NCBI GenBank assembly: GCA_028554755.1 | Contig: JAPTOF010000021.1 | Coordinates: 2,839,501 to 2,903,500, forward strand | Reading direction: 5' to 3' | DNA length: 64,000 bases | From: Cordia subcordata | Taxonomy: Eukaryota; Streptophyta; Magnoliopsida; Boraginales; Cordiaceae | Part shown: positions 48,040 through 59,329 of the stretch, in pieces | Layout: every line of letters begins with the position of its first letter | How positions within the stretch are numbered: the first letter of the stretch is position 1 | Position numbers and translations under genes: made by a program | The notes under the pieces: model-generated | Databases searched by the model: none | What the model was told of the DNA's origin: nothing | The model's input: only the letters and a program-made list of their open reading frames with translations

Positions 48040-49385
48040 TAGCTTGATGTTGTTTTAAAAACCTGCAAGCGCACGAATCAAAAGTAGTGCAATGTGTGCA
48101 AGAGTACGGGTATCGTCTCCTCATGGAAGCCTCTAACTATGATTCTGCGTGTTATACGTCCTAAACTAGCTATGTGCTAAAAAGGAAAATCTTTTTTGTG
48201 TTTTTGTGTTTGAAATTGAAGGGAACTCTAAATTAAAGACTAAATTAAACTACGTAAACTAATGTGTGCAATATAAAGATGATCAAACTAGAAAGGAGTG
48301 ATTAAATTAATAAGGAAGGACTAGGATGATTACTACTCTATTATGGGATCGGGATTTTATTCTTGCTTTGAGTATTTTGATGGATCTGATTGTTTCTTTT
48401 AGAGGTCCAAACTTACTAACCGTATTATCTCTAATTCTCAGTGCAATTCTATCCCTAAGTGGATCTTACTTAGAGCATAGTCTTGTCCTTATTAACTAGG
48501 GTTTTAAGGCTTAGTTGATTGAGACTTCTAGATTGATGATGATTAATACTAACCTAGGTTTAAACAGTTAACCGTGTTTCAAGCTAAGGCCTAATCCACC
48601 TAAGTTCAACTAAGTGTAGGGTAACCTATTAGTTTTATTTCATCCTAAAGACCATGCATTAAACCTAGTTATAAATTCAAGCATAATCCATCAACACCAT
48701 ATAAGTGGATACAAGAAATTAAGAGTATAATAATACATGTTTCTGCATTAAGGTAATTAACCAAACACATAGGCATACTTAACAATCACCATTAAACAAT
48801 AAAAACCAAACATGCATTTAAACCATCAAAATATCTCAAAACAAGTTTGACAATCCTTAACCCATAATAGGAATAATTAAACCTAAAAAGATTTAGTTCA
48901 ACATGTCAAAAAAGAGTATAGAATTTAAATTTAATCTCATAAAAATCAATTTCATGTCCAAGAAATTAAATTTCAAGCTTAGAACCTCTTCTCCTTTACT
49001 TTTGAGCTCAAATTCCTTTTCTTCTCCAAGATTTTTCCTCCAATATTTGCTCCAAATTAGCCCCAAAAATCCTGCAAAAAATAGCTCCAAATTAGCTCAA
49101 AATAAAGATAAAAAATACAGAAAATAAAAAGAAAAAAAATATTTTTTTTGGAAAATTTTCTGGAATTTTTTATTTTATTTTTTTTGTTTTTTTCGTTTCT
49201 TGGCCTAAGAAGGAGCTGAGAGCTTGTTTCTTGCTTTCCAACCAGTTCAGCTCTGTTTCTCCTCTCTTTTAGGTTTGCTGGTGGTGCTTTATATATGAGT
49301 GTGTGTATGTGTTGTGATTAAAAGAAAGAAAAAGGAAATGGTGAGGGAGTGGTCCATATGGGTCCAAAGGGGTAGGCATAAGATA

Positions 49386-49419
<34 letters not shown>

Positions 49420-49960
49420 CTATTATATATACATATAAACATATATGCATGTTTGAATTGTGGGGTTGGGGCGACTTACGGGTAAACTAAGTTTTTGTTC
49501 TATATATATATATAATATAATATTCTAACTATACCCTAAAAACCTAGAGCATAATTAAATTAATGTCTTAAAACTAATCTAATAACCCTAATTCTATTCT
49601 GATTAACTAATTAAATTAATTTTCTAATTCCAAATTAAATTAAGTTACTAATTAACTTGATAAATTCTAATTAAACCTAACTACTTCCTACTTAATTAGT
49701 TAAAAACTCAAATTAAATTAATACTAATTAAAATCAAAATAATAAAATAAAAAAAGTATAAAAAGATAAGAAAAAGAGCACACAACATACAAATATTCAA
49801 TAACACTCAATAAGAACTCAAAAGCTCAAAATAGACAATTAGCACCATAACACGCACTCGAACACACTCTAAATCATGCAATTTACGCTCCAAATACACA
49901 TACATCATAGCTCAGTTACCATAACAATATAGATAGTAAGTGACTTACAGTTCAAGCTAA
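48040..49960. mobile_element. Unclassified insert of about 1.9 kb inside MULE 1
   Basis: The distance from transposase start to terminal repeat is about 2.5 kb in MULE 1 but only about 0.57 kb in MULE 2 after its hAT insert is discounted. The extra DNA is non-coding, starts with a 'cctgcaagcgcacgaatcaaaagtagtgcaatg' type stretch split over 48061-48095, and contains a (TA)n run at 49388-49417. It may be a solo LTR, but I could not find a convincing target duplication. Confidence 0.45.
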
Positions 49961-50174
49961 CAGCATGTCATTCAAGATACTTTCGGTAGCTGGCCTACTG
50001 TAACGGTAAGTTACTTACCGTCTTTGGTGACATCATCTCAGATGTCATCTTAACAGTAGGTACTCTACTGTGTTGGTAGGTGCTTTATCATAAAGGGTAT
50101 TTTTTAAAACGTTTTCAAAACTAGTGTATTTTTGCAACAACTTTTTAAAATGAGGGTAAAAATAAAAAATTTCC

Positions 50175-50183
50175 ACAAAACGA
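50175..50183 (+). repeat. Target-site duplication of MULE 1, right
   Basis: ACAAAACGA, identical to 42178-42186. Confidence 0.92.
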
Positions 50184-50289
50184 AGACTTTTAACTTTCAA
50201 ATGTCATGATAATGACCTTAAGATCTACCTCGACCTTATTATATCACATGTGAAACTATCCACCCAACTTGTAATAATTCCACGCCATA
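50184..50289 (-). promoter_or_regulatory. LecRK upstream segment trapped between two MULEs
   Basis: It begins agacttttaactttcaaatgtc, which continues the LecRK upstream wording (compare aatgaagacgtgctttctccaaag read from 37880 leftward). About 106 bases remain between the elements. Confidence 0.6.
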
Positions 50290-50670
50290 ATTGATGCCCC
50301 CCCACCAGAGAAGGCTAGAGCCGATTTTTTTTACCCAAATTTTGATATCTTATGCAAAATTGACCCGATAATGGATAGGGTTTCAAAATAACCCAATCTC
50401 GCTCCCAAAATGCATTTAACCCACTCCAAGAACAAGGAGCGCATTCCAGGAAAATAGGTCGTGTTCCCAAAATGAGACCATGTTCTAGGAATGCGGCCAC
50501 GCTCTGAGAATATGGCTTGCCTTTTGGGAACCCGTCTCCTACTTTTCCCAGCTTTTCCAAAAATGCCCTAGTCAATTTGATGGGGATACAGGGAATTTAT
50601 TCTTAGCAGTGCATTCTGGAGTGCATTTGCAGCAAATTCAATATATTCCTTGCCATTGGTCATACTCGAG

Positions 50671-51141
50671 TAGTGATGTCAATGGGGCGAGGTAGGGGCA
50701 GGGTTCACAAACCCCTACTTCGCACTTGGTATTTTTCCACTTGCCCCTACCTCGTCCCTATACCTGTACCAAGGTTTTCTCCCGACTACCATCTCTGTTC
50801 CTACCAGTGTTTATTACATCATGCCCCTACCTACGGGGCACCTATCAACAAAAGTCAAAGGGGTGGTAGTATCGGGACAAAACACCTACTTGTTAAGCCC
50901 TTATCTGTCAAGTAAAATCCCTACTTTTTAATTAGATAAAAATAAATAACAAAACAACATAAATCATGCACCAAACCTTAACACATCAAATTCAAACTCT
51001 AATACTTAAAATTCAACATAATTTTACAACAATAACACATTAAATCCAAACTTACTCCCAATCATAATTATTAAACATAACATATATACATACATATACA
51101 CACACACACACACATATATACATACATATATATATACATAC

Positions 51142-51197
<56 letters not shown>

Positions 51198-51247
51198 GGG
51201 CGAGACGGGGCGAGACGGGGCGGGGCAGGGTACCATTGACATCCTTA
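50671..51247. mobile_element. hAT-type MITE nested in MULE 2
   Basis: The left end TAGTGATGTCAATGG and the reverse of the right end TAAGGATGTCAATGG are inverted repeats. TACTCGAG flanks it perfectly (50663-50670, 51248-51255), an 8-bp hAT duplication. Inside are GGGGCGAG/GGGGCAGGG repeats near both ends and a long (CA)n and (TA)n tract at 51096-51195. No transposase. Confidence 0.88.
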
Positions 51248-51442
51248 TACTCGAGTCATTTCACGTTACATGGAATTTCAGAAGTCTCACTCCCATAATG
51301 TGTTTTCTACCTATATTAACCCTAACCCCTTCTTCCACTGGCTCATTCAACACTTAAGTCGTCCTATAGCCTCTCACACACTAACTTTCTACCAAATTCC
51401 TTCCACTTCTCACTCTAAGTTTCTACCAAAGCACCTAGAAGA

Positions 51443-54117
51443 ATGAATTCAACCGAAGTTACTATTCTTTTATACTACGGCGGTCAAAAAATTATGAAAC
51501 CTTACGGTCCTGATTATAGGAGTCTAAATGTACCATGTAAAATCAAAATTCTTCTCGATACAACTACGATCAATTTGTCTCTCATGTAATTAGAAAGCTC
51601 GGGTCGCGTCTAACCATTGATAGAATTAACTTATGCTATCGTGATCCTAGATGCGATGCTACATTGTAGCAGATTTATTATTACCCAAGTCTAATAACTA
51701 ATGATGAAGATTTGCGACACATGTATGGCACTGCTCGCAATGATTGGAATCGTTCTGTTGCGCATATAATAGTGGACGTTCAGTATGATGACGTGTATGT
51801 GCCGCGACCAATGGCCGATACCAGTCTAATATGCTGGACCTAAACGCAGGACCATCGTATAATGAAGATGAATATATCGATATTGCAACAACAGTTGTGG
51901 AGTTTGCTACTTTTTCCCTTTCCCTACAACCACATTCCACTTTTGAAGTCAGAGGACCCTCTCATCCTGATGGTGGCATTGAGGAAAGATATGACGTCAC
52001 AACAAATACGATTTTGTCAGAGACAGACGAAGAAAACGAAGACGATGAATTGAACGATCAGGAAAACGTAGTCTCAGAAGCAAGTTTGAACTACCAAATT
52101 AAGAACGATGTCGAAGGATCGGATGTAGATGCGAAGCCGGAGGTAGAGGAAGAGGAACCAGCAGAGTTCCATATTGTCAGGACCGGCAAGCAGGTACAAG
52201 TCACCGAACTGCCTAATATGGGACCCTAACCGAATGGATTTGGCTAAACGAATTGTGCCCCCGTACAAAGTGGATGCGACAAAGGTTGTTCAACAGAACG
52301 CGATAAAGATACAAAAGGAAAACAAGGTCCTTAATTCGAGTAGCACCTTGTGGAAGGTACGATATAGGGAAATGCTTAGTGAAAGTGTAGCATGCCCATG
52401 GTTTGTACGTGTCATAAAGAAAGCAACACATAAGCAGTGGGAGATCAAGCAGTATGAAGCCAGACAAATTTGTATGGCGCAAATATCTATGTCTAGGCAC
52501 AGAAATTTGACTTCCGCTTTGGTTGGATATTTGGTGAGGCATTTCTTAGCTAAGAAGGCTGATTACGAGGTTGGGCTTGTCTAAGCTCACACAAAGGAGA
52601 AGTTTAATGCGGATATCAGTTATGGAAAAGCTTGGAACGGTCAGAATAAAGCAATTAAACTAGTTTATGGCAACTGGGACACGTTATACCAAATGTTCCA
52701 CAGTTTCTTGGTGCTGTGATGCCAAGAATCTAGGTATTGTTGTGAGATATAGGTTCAACCAAGGTTCAACGCAAGCTGAAAGAATTTTTGACATGGTTTA
52801 TTAGGCTTTCGGTCCTTGTATCACAGTGTTGAGGTATTGTAAACCCATGGTTTCTCCTGACGATACACACTTGCAGGGAAAGTACAAGGGTCATCTTCTA
52901 GTTACATTAACCATTGATGCCAACTGCCAAGTATTGCCTTTGGCATTTGTAGTTGTGGACGCAGAGACGACACGCACTTGGTCATGGTTCTTATAGCAGT
53001 TACCTGAGAAGATTTTTAGTGAGATGCCCCAAGCATGCATTATATCTGATAGGTATGTAGGCATCGCCTCTGCAATTGAATGGGTTACACGTGACAGTCA
53101 ACTTGAAATAAAACATCCCATTTGCTTGAGACATCTCAAAAGCAATATGATGAAGAGATGGCGGAATCAATTCCTTAAAGACTTGTGTTGGATGGCTGGC
53201 CGAGAATGTCAAGCACGCAAACATGAAGTTGCAATGAGCATGATCCTCACTGTCGACCCCAGTCAAAATACTGTTGGCAGACGAGTACACAAGTTCTTAT
53301 TTGATATCCCTGCCGATACATGGTCTATGAGCACTTATAGAGGCTACAAATAGGGTGTGATGATCACAAATAATGTCAAATGCTTCAGCGGTGTCCTCGT
53401 CGGTGCCAAAGGGTTGCCTATCACGGCCCTTGTAACTAACACTTTTATGAAGATAAAAGGTTACTTTCATGATCGGTTGGCTCATGCCATGGACTTGGAA
53501 AATGAGGGCTGTCGTCTCCCTCCTGTTGTAGGGAATTGTTTGAGAAGTGGGAGACCTCGTCACTTCACCATCATGTACTTAGTTTCAGAGAGGATGGAAG
53601 ATACCAGGTCGGTCGATTGCTAGTGCGATGGAACGAGAATCTGTCGTATCAAGTAGTCAATTAGGAAGAAAGTATGTGTACTTGCAGGAAGTGGGTTGCA
53701 TATCACTTGCCATGCTCACATGCACAAACTGTTCCTCGGTTTATAAAGTTTAATATGGAGAACATGATACCTCAAGAGCTGACAGTGAAAATGTACAAAG
53801 ATACCTACTGAAGGACATTTGAACCTCTTGGACACCAATTTTATTACCTTCAGCTCCTACATGGATGTAGCATCCGAACCCCCGTTGTGCTCGCCAAAGA
53901 AGAGGACAAGTGGGAGGACGACGCATCCCAAATGAGATGGATCACTCCGACCGCCATGGACGATGAAGGTGTACAGCATGTGGTCAACCAAGCCACACTA
54001 CTGCAACTTGCCCCAGTAATCAAAATGCGTGATCCGAGAATGTTTTTATGTGTACTGATTGTGATATACAATAGTTGTAATCTTGTTTTGTTTACTTATT
54101 GTAATGTTATAATGTAA
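51443..54117 (+). pseudogene. MuDR-type transposase gene of MULE 2, full-length but broken
   Basis: The start MNSTEVTILLYYGGQKI resembles other MULE transposases. An acidic spacer (51990-52160) precedes the MuDR N-terminal domain (ACPWFVRVIKKATHKQWEIK). The DDE domain follows: first Asp in the PDDTHLQGKYKG motif (52859), second in ISDRYVGI (53048). The third position reads NNVKCFSG (codon AAA at 53378-53380), where MULE 1 has Glu (NSVECFNG). A SWIM zinc motif (CTCRKWVAYHLPCSHAQT) lies at about 53671-53727. In-frame stops occur near 52996, 53353 and 53621, plus shifts in the N-terminal half. Inactive. Confidence 0.85.
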
Positions 54118-54361
54118 TTAATCTTGTAATGTCCACTTCAACCGATAAATAAAAAACATAAATGAAAAAACATAACACAGTATCATCAACACATAACACT
54201 GTGTCATCAATACATAATTAAAAAAAAAAATTGCTACAAAACTAAATACATCATCTAGGTGTGTAGTGCTGAGGGCCCTGTCCCTTGGTGGTACAGTCAG
54301 GTAACTGACATATAACGGAGGACGGTCCGTGTCATTTCCTGGACGAACATGTCTGAGGGCG
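54118..54361. other. Short spacer between convergent MULE 2 genes
   Basis: Non-coding 3' ends of the two convergent genes; AT-rich with repeated 'cataacac' words at 54170-54220. Confidence 0.5.
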
Positions 54362-56724
54362 TCAAGGCTGTTTAACATGAGACGATAGTGTCTGTGTAAC
54401 CGGGGCATGAGATTGTGGCGGCTGGTTGTGTTGTTCACTATCACGATCGACCAACTGCTCATGCACGAAGTCTCTGGACTCTATGTATCTGCGAGGAAAT
54501 CCCTTAGATAATTCGTTCTGCATCTCCTTGTCATCCTCCTCCTCATCATTTGGCTCGTTAATCATTAGCCTGGAGGATCCAGCTTCATGAAGCATATAGT
54601 GCCTACTACCACTGCTTTGACCTATCCCGAGACTGGAATAGTCAATGGGGTCCAATCGATACATAGATCGGTGCCATAAGGGCTGCGTGGGCAAATGATG
54701 ACGTAACAATGGTACATCGAGAGTGAACGGCATATGATATTGACGGGCAATAGATGGCCGTGATGACCTGCTAAGACAAGTGTGTTGCGATGAAGCCTCT
54801 GCTGGGAACAATGCTCTCTGTGTTGTTGTAATGGCTACATCGGGGGCGCATCAGGCAACTCCCACACCACTCTCTGCTCTATAAGGTGCTCGTGCTGTGT
54901 GTGTTGTAGTGCACTTTCGCCGTGGACTATGCATCATCGCGAAAGTCCCCCTGTATATATTAATGCAACAAATCATGGGAATTGTGGACTACGTGCTGTA
55001 CTACTGTTGCCTAGATGAAGAAATAACACGCTATGATTAGTTTCATATAAGTTTTCAAAGCTTTCATAAAGAACAAAAAAGAATACAAGTACTGCTAACC
55101 AAAGAAGTCTCATCCTATCCAAATGCCATGTAACAATCCCTCCTATGACTTGTACCTGCATAACCAACCTGCAATATGGTCATCCTACGATACCAAGCCA
55201 TGTAATTCCAGAGTGCTGCTGCTGTCGGCGCATCCTCCAATTGTCCTTGAACAACGCGCTGCTCTTAATTCTTTCACAGATTTGTCGTTTGTGCAAATGC
55301 CTCTCCCTCGAGCTTTTCCTTGCCATCTCTGTGGTCCTTGTGATCAAGCGGGTTACAAGGGATCTCCAATCACAGTCTGAATTGCCACAACACATGATTG
55401 AGATGATGCCACTGAATAGTCTATCCAAATATCAACAGGACTCAGGCACGCCAACTGTTACTGTCTTCCACACAATACAGTGGCAGGCTATCCAATACTA
55501 TCGTAAATGGCTGCCATATAAGCTGTAACCAAAACAAGTAAAAAAGAGTTGCTTACATTACCTGCATGTTTAATAATTAAAATATAAAAACAATTCATTA
55601 AAAAAATTAATTGTAATATACCTCGCCGGCTTGCAAATGGTCAATAACATCCTGACATTCAACTTGCCCTAACTTTCCAGATGCAACTGTCATCTCTTTT
55701 TTCACATAAAAGATAGCACCTCATGGCATGCTAGGGAGCTAAAACAAAGGCTCAAGCTCATGCAGCTGTTCGCTCTACTCGCTTTTGGGTGGAATGTAGG
55801 AGCTGAGGCCTAAAAGTTGTAAATTTATCTTATGTAAAAAACTGCAAGCAATGTAGACTTGTTATAATAAAGTTAACATTTAGAAAACTTAAAGAACAAA
55901 TACATGACGAAAACCAATACTTGGCCGGTGTCATGGCTCTGCATACAATCCTTACATTGACGGGAGGAGGCGCGGTTAAGCTGGTGGTACATATATGCTA
56001 GTACTGTCGCGCCCCAGTTGAATTGCCGGATCTGGCGAAAGTTCTGCAACCGAAGCAACCAAGCCAAATTGCCCTTATTGGTACTCATGTTGAAAAATAG
56101 ATGGCAATTTATCATTAGAAAGATCCACAGGCGTGCTTACTGCTGAGCCTGTTGTAGGGTGGGATTCTCCAAAGTACCCTGGTTATTAAACTTGTCCTGC
56201 AACTGGATGAAATTGATTACATTCCCAACTATGTCAATACGACCCATACCATCGTTCACAATAACATCCGCATCAATCCTTATATAATCACGAATCAGAA
56301 TAATCCACTTTTCCATTGCGTATACAACCACATCAAGCTCTAGAAAAGGTGTACCAGTCACGAGAAGATCCCAATAGGTCACCGCATCTTGCAGGGTGAT
56401 AGTGACCTCCCCTACGGGCAAATGAAAGGTGTGTGTCTTTGGCAGCCATCTTTCAATTATAGCAGTAATTAGCCCATGGTAAAATTGATGGTAACAGGAT
56501 TGATAACAACTATAGAATCCGGTTTGGGATTGATAACAACTATAGAATCCGGTTCTCACCAACTGCTGCAGTACCAATGGGTGCTCTGGGTCCCTAAACA
56601 AATTCTGATCAGACCTATAGCATCTAATGCTACCCAAGTGATATGGATTCTACAAATACTGGACCCAGTGGTCCATGTAATGGCACCACAATGTCGCGTC
56701 TGCTAGACTCGATCGACTATCCAT
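54362..56724 (-). pseudogene. Plant mobile domain (PMD) protein gene of MULE 2, broken
   Basis: Minus-strand PMD gene starting at the ATG ending at 56724. It has HGLITAIIERWLPKTHTFHL and GEVTITLQDAVTYWDLLVTG (PMD core), then NWGATVLAYMYHQLNRASSR (55930-56030) after a probable intron. AALWNYMAWYRRMT (about 55175-55220) follows near the C-terminal end, then an acidic, low-complexity tail (54362-54811). A 30-bp in-frame tandem duplication (56497-56526 and 56527-56556) doubles the word TGFYSCYQS(Q/C). Stops interrupt several exons. It is more complete than the copy in MULE 1 and is convergent with the transposase. Confidence 0.8.
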
Positions 56725-56782
56725 AATGAATCCTAAAATAAAAAACTTTCAATTATGATTAGTAATTGTTGTAAAATTATTA

Positions 56783-56845
56783 GTAGTAGTAGTAGTAATA
56801 ATAATAATAATAATAATAATAAAAACGACAACAACAACAACAACA

Positions 56846-56915
<70 letters not shown>

Positions 56916-56916
56916 G
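56783..56916. repeat. AAT/AGT trinucleotide microsatellite
   Basis: Long runs of AGT, AAT, AAC and AAT units just upstream of the PMD gene. A similar compound tract lies at 42346-42480 upstream of the PMD gene in MULE 1. Confidence 0.9.
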
Positions 56917-57346
56917 TAATGCTAAAATTATAAAACCTAAACTATAAATTTCTAACTAACTTAAATTTTTTAAATTGCTAAATCCCAAATTTTCTAAAAT
57001 TAACTAACTTAACTTTATTCTAAAATTTAAATCTTTAATTTATTAAATAACTAATTTCTAAATTATTAACTTCCTAAACTAACAACAATTAGATTACAAA
57101 TTAACAAATCAACATCATCATTCTAAAAAATTAAATTGAACTACCGAACAAAATTACACAATTTAAAAACAAATTATATAACGCAAAACATAAAATATAA
57201 TTACAAAACACAACATAAAATAAATAACTTACAAGATAGAAACTAAATCCTTGAAAGTGAGGCTAATAAATCATAAATTTTCGACTGGGGTGGGGAAAAA
57301 TTTTCAAAAATGAAATGGGGAGAATGGGGAGGAAAAGACTGGGCAG

Positions 57347-57403
57347 GCTAATGTGGCGCACTCCCAGAGCGTGGACTACATTCCTAGAGTGCGCCACATT
57401 AGC
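57347..57403. promoter_or_regulatory. 17-bp-arm hairpin in the MULE 2 subterminal region
   Basis: GCTAATGTGGCGCACTC (57347-57363) pairs perfectly with GAGTGCGCCACATTAGC (57387-57403) across a 23-base loop. Related GTGCG/GAGCG words recur at both ends of the element. Candidate transposase-binding region. Confidence 0.65.
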
Positions 57404-57633
57404 AAATGCATTTTAGGAGTGTGGTCCACATTTTCAAAGCCCGCCATATTTAAATTTTGAATTATTTTGTATGATTTTTTTTTGGACGCATTTTCAGAGT
57501 GCGTTTAACGCATTTTGGGTTATTTTCGAAACCCTATCCAATATTGGGTTAATTTTGCATGGGATATCAAAATTTGGGTAAAAAAAATTATTCGACTGGA
57601 GTCGCCTCTCAATTTTCCAAAGTCATTAATGCC

Positions 57634-57714
57634 CTCTTGCTGGAGTGGTCCATGTGGTGTACTAATCAATTAATTGGTTAACCACTCACTTTGCATAAGT
57701 TATTAGAATAGGTA
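57634..57714 (-). promoter_or_regulatory. LecRK upstream DNA resuming after MULE 2
   Basis: ggagtggtccatgtggtgtactaatc here matches the block wording agtggtccacacggtttactaatc found at about 20337-20362 and, inverted, near 37722-37748. Confidence 0.6.
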
Positions 57715-57723
57715 TATTCTTTT

Positions 57724-58638
57724 TGGGAGAATGCCATTTATCCCCCATGAATTTCTACTTAAATCCTAAAGTCCTCCATAAAGTATAAATTTTACCAAGT
57801 TTCTACTATGCCATCAAATTTTACAAAATAGAGCCTTATATTAAAAAGTGTTTTGTATTTATTTATTAAAGTAAAAACAAAATAACTTGATAAAATTATT
57901 CAACAAAAAAAAACTACAATTAATTAAAAATAAAAAATACTTTATTCATAAAATTTTTGTTAACGAAAAGCTACTTTTTACTTTTTATTACTTATCTATT
58001 TATTTATTAAAGTAAAAAATAGATAAAATAATTTAATAGAATCATTCAACAAAAGTCTACATTCAAATAGAAAATAAAAAAATTTAATTTCAAAACATAC
58101 AACATAGTCTATTGATAAATTTTTTTTCTTACCCAGTGAAATTAAAGAGAAAAAATTAAATTCAATTTAAAGTCTATTTTTTCAATATATTTATATACAT
58201 TTTAAATAGGATCCAATCTTTTCTACATAAACTAATGCTTATATTTTGGATGAACTACCTTTTTTAGAATGTAGAAATTGAAAATAAAAAATAGTTTATT
58301 GAGTAAATTTTGTGTTATATATTAAATTAAATAAATATTAAATTTAGATTGAAATCTATCTTTTTTTTTTATGCAAATATAGGTATAAGTATAAAACTAA
58401 AATACAATAATGATTTTCCTACAAGCTAACATTTAAAAAATAAAAATAAAAATAGTAGCAATAAAGTAGAATTAAATCGTCCGATAAATAAATAAAAAGA
58501 TAAAAATGGCAAAATTTCATTAAATTCAAGGCATTGTTTGGCAAGACTTGATGTAACAAGGGAAAATGGGTAAACTTAAAATTGTATGGGGGACTTTGGG
58601 ATTTAAGTAGAAACTCATGGGATAAATGGCATTCTCCC
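57724..58638. mobile_element. Fold-back MULE-like non-autonomous element
   Basis: 915 bp with terminal inverted repeats of at least 45 bp: GGGAGAATGCCATTTATCCC on the left, and the same read from the right end. TATTCTTTT (57715-57723) and TATTCTATT (58639-58647) flank it, 8 of 9 matching, the Mutator size. No coding sequence. Confidence 0.75.
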
Positions 58639-58744
58639 TATTCTATTTCATCTCTTATTCCTATGGCATATCATGTGTGTAAAGAGAACTTATATCGTGC
58701 ACCCACAAGTGCATAATGTAACGTGCACCTGCAATTATAAATAT

Positions 58745-59262
58745 ACTGAATAAATAGCTTATCAGTACTGAACAAAGATGATTTGTGAATTTTATTGAAC
58801 AAACAACTCATGAATAATGAACAAATAGTCTTTTTATTTTGAATAAACATTTGTAGTTGTTTTCATGTATAGATATTTGTTAATTTTACACTTATCAACA
58901 GATATTGTGATAATTTGTAGATTTTACTGGATAACTAGCTTATGAATATTGAAAAAATAGTCTTTTTATTCTAAACAAACATCTATGACTGTTCTCATAT
59001 ATAGATGTTTGTCAAATTTATACTTATCAACAGATATTGTGATGATCTGTGGATTTTACTAGACAAATAACTTATGAATACTGAATAAATAGTCTTTTTA
59101 TCCTGAACAAACATATGTGACTGTTTTCATGTATATATGTTTTTGTAGATTTTACTTGACAAACAGCTTATAGATACTGAACAAATATCTGTAACTATTT
59201 TCATATATAGATGTTTCTATAAATTTTACTAGACAAACAACTTATGAATACTGAACAAATAG
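58745..59262. repeat. Degenerate tandem repeat, five units
   Basis: The block '(g)attttactagacaaacaacttatgaatactgaacaaatag' recurs at about 58783, 58919, 59053, 59146 and 59222. Spacing shrinks from about 135 to 76 bases, because later units lack the 'cttatcaacagatattgtga' part. Non-coding. Confidence 0.75.
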
Positions 59263-59329
59263 TTTGGTACACCATGCTCTTTGTTCCTGCAAGTGCATGA
59301 TATAATTTACATGCATGGATACTATTTTT

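Larger units (their letters stand above)
42187..50174 (+). mobile_element. MULE 1: Mutator-like element with PMD and transposase genes
   Basis: About 8.0 kb. The terminal inverted repeats start GGAAATTTTTTATTTTTACC on both sides and stay recognisable for about 110 bp. A perfect 9-bp target duplication ACAAAACGA flanks it. It holds a plant-mobile-domain gene (plus, left half) and a MuDR-type transposase gene (minus, right half), facing each other. Short ACCTACC/GGTAGGT words in both orientations crowd the subterminal parts. A roughly 1.9-kb foreign insert sits near the right end. Both genes are disrupted. Confidence 0.9.
50299..57624 (-). mobile_element. MULE 2: Mutator-like element in opposite orientation
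   Basis: About 7.3 kb. The inverted ends share TTTTTTTTACCCAAATTTTG, then ATATC, ATGCAAAATT and GGATAGGGTTTC (about 50325-50400 against 57510-57590). The outermost 30 bases are poorly matched. A candidate 9-bp target duplication, ATTGATGCC (50290-50298) and ATTAATGCC (57625-57633), has one mismatch, so the exact ends are tentative. It has the same gene pair as MULE 1 with the order reversed: transposase plus on the left, PMD minus on the right. Confidence 0.75.

Noticed and set aside
52213..52542. 109-codon minus-strand ORF inside MULE 2
   Set aside because: Antisense shadow of the transposase N-terminal domain.
58745..59262. Spaced repeats reminiscent of a CRISPR array
   Set aside because: Units and spacings are irregular and degenerate, and the context is a plant nuclear genome.
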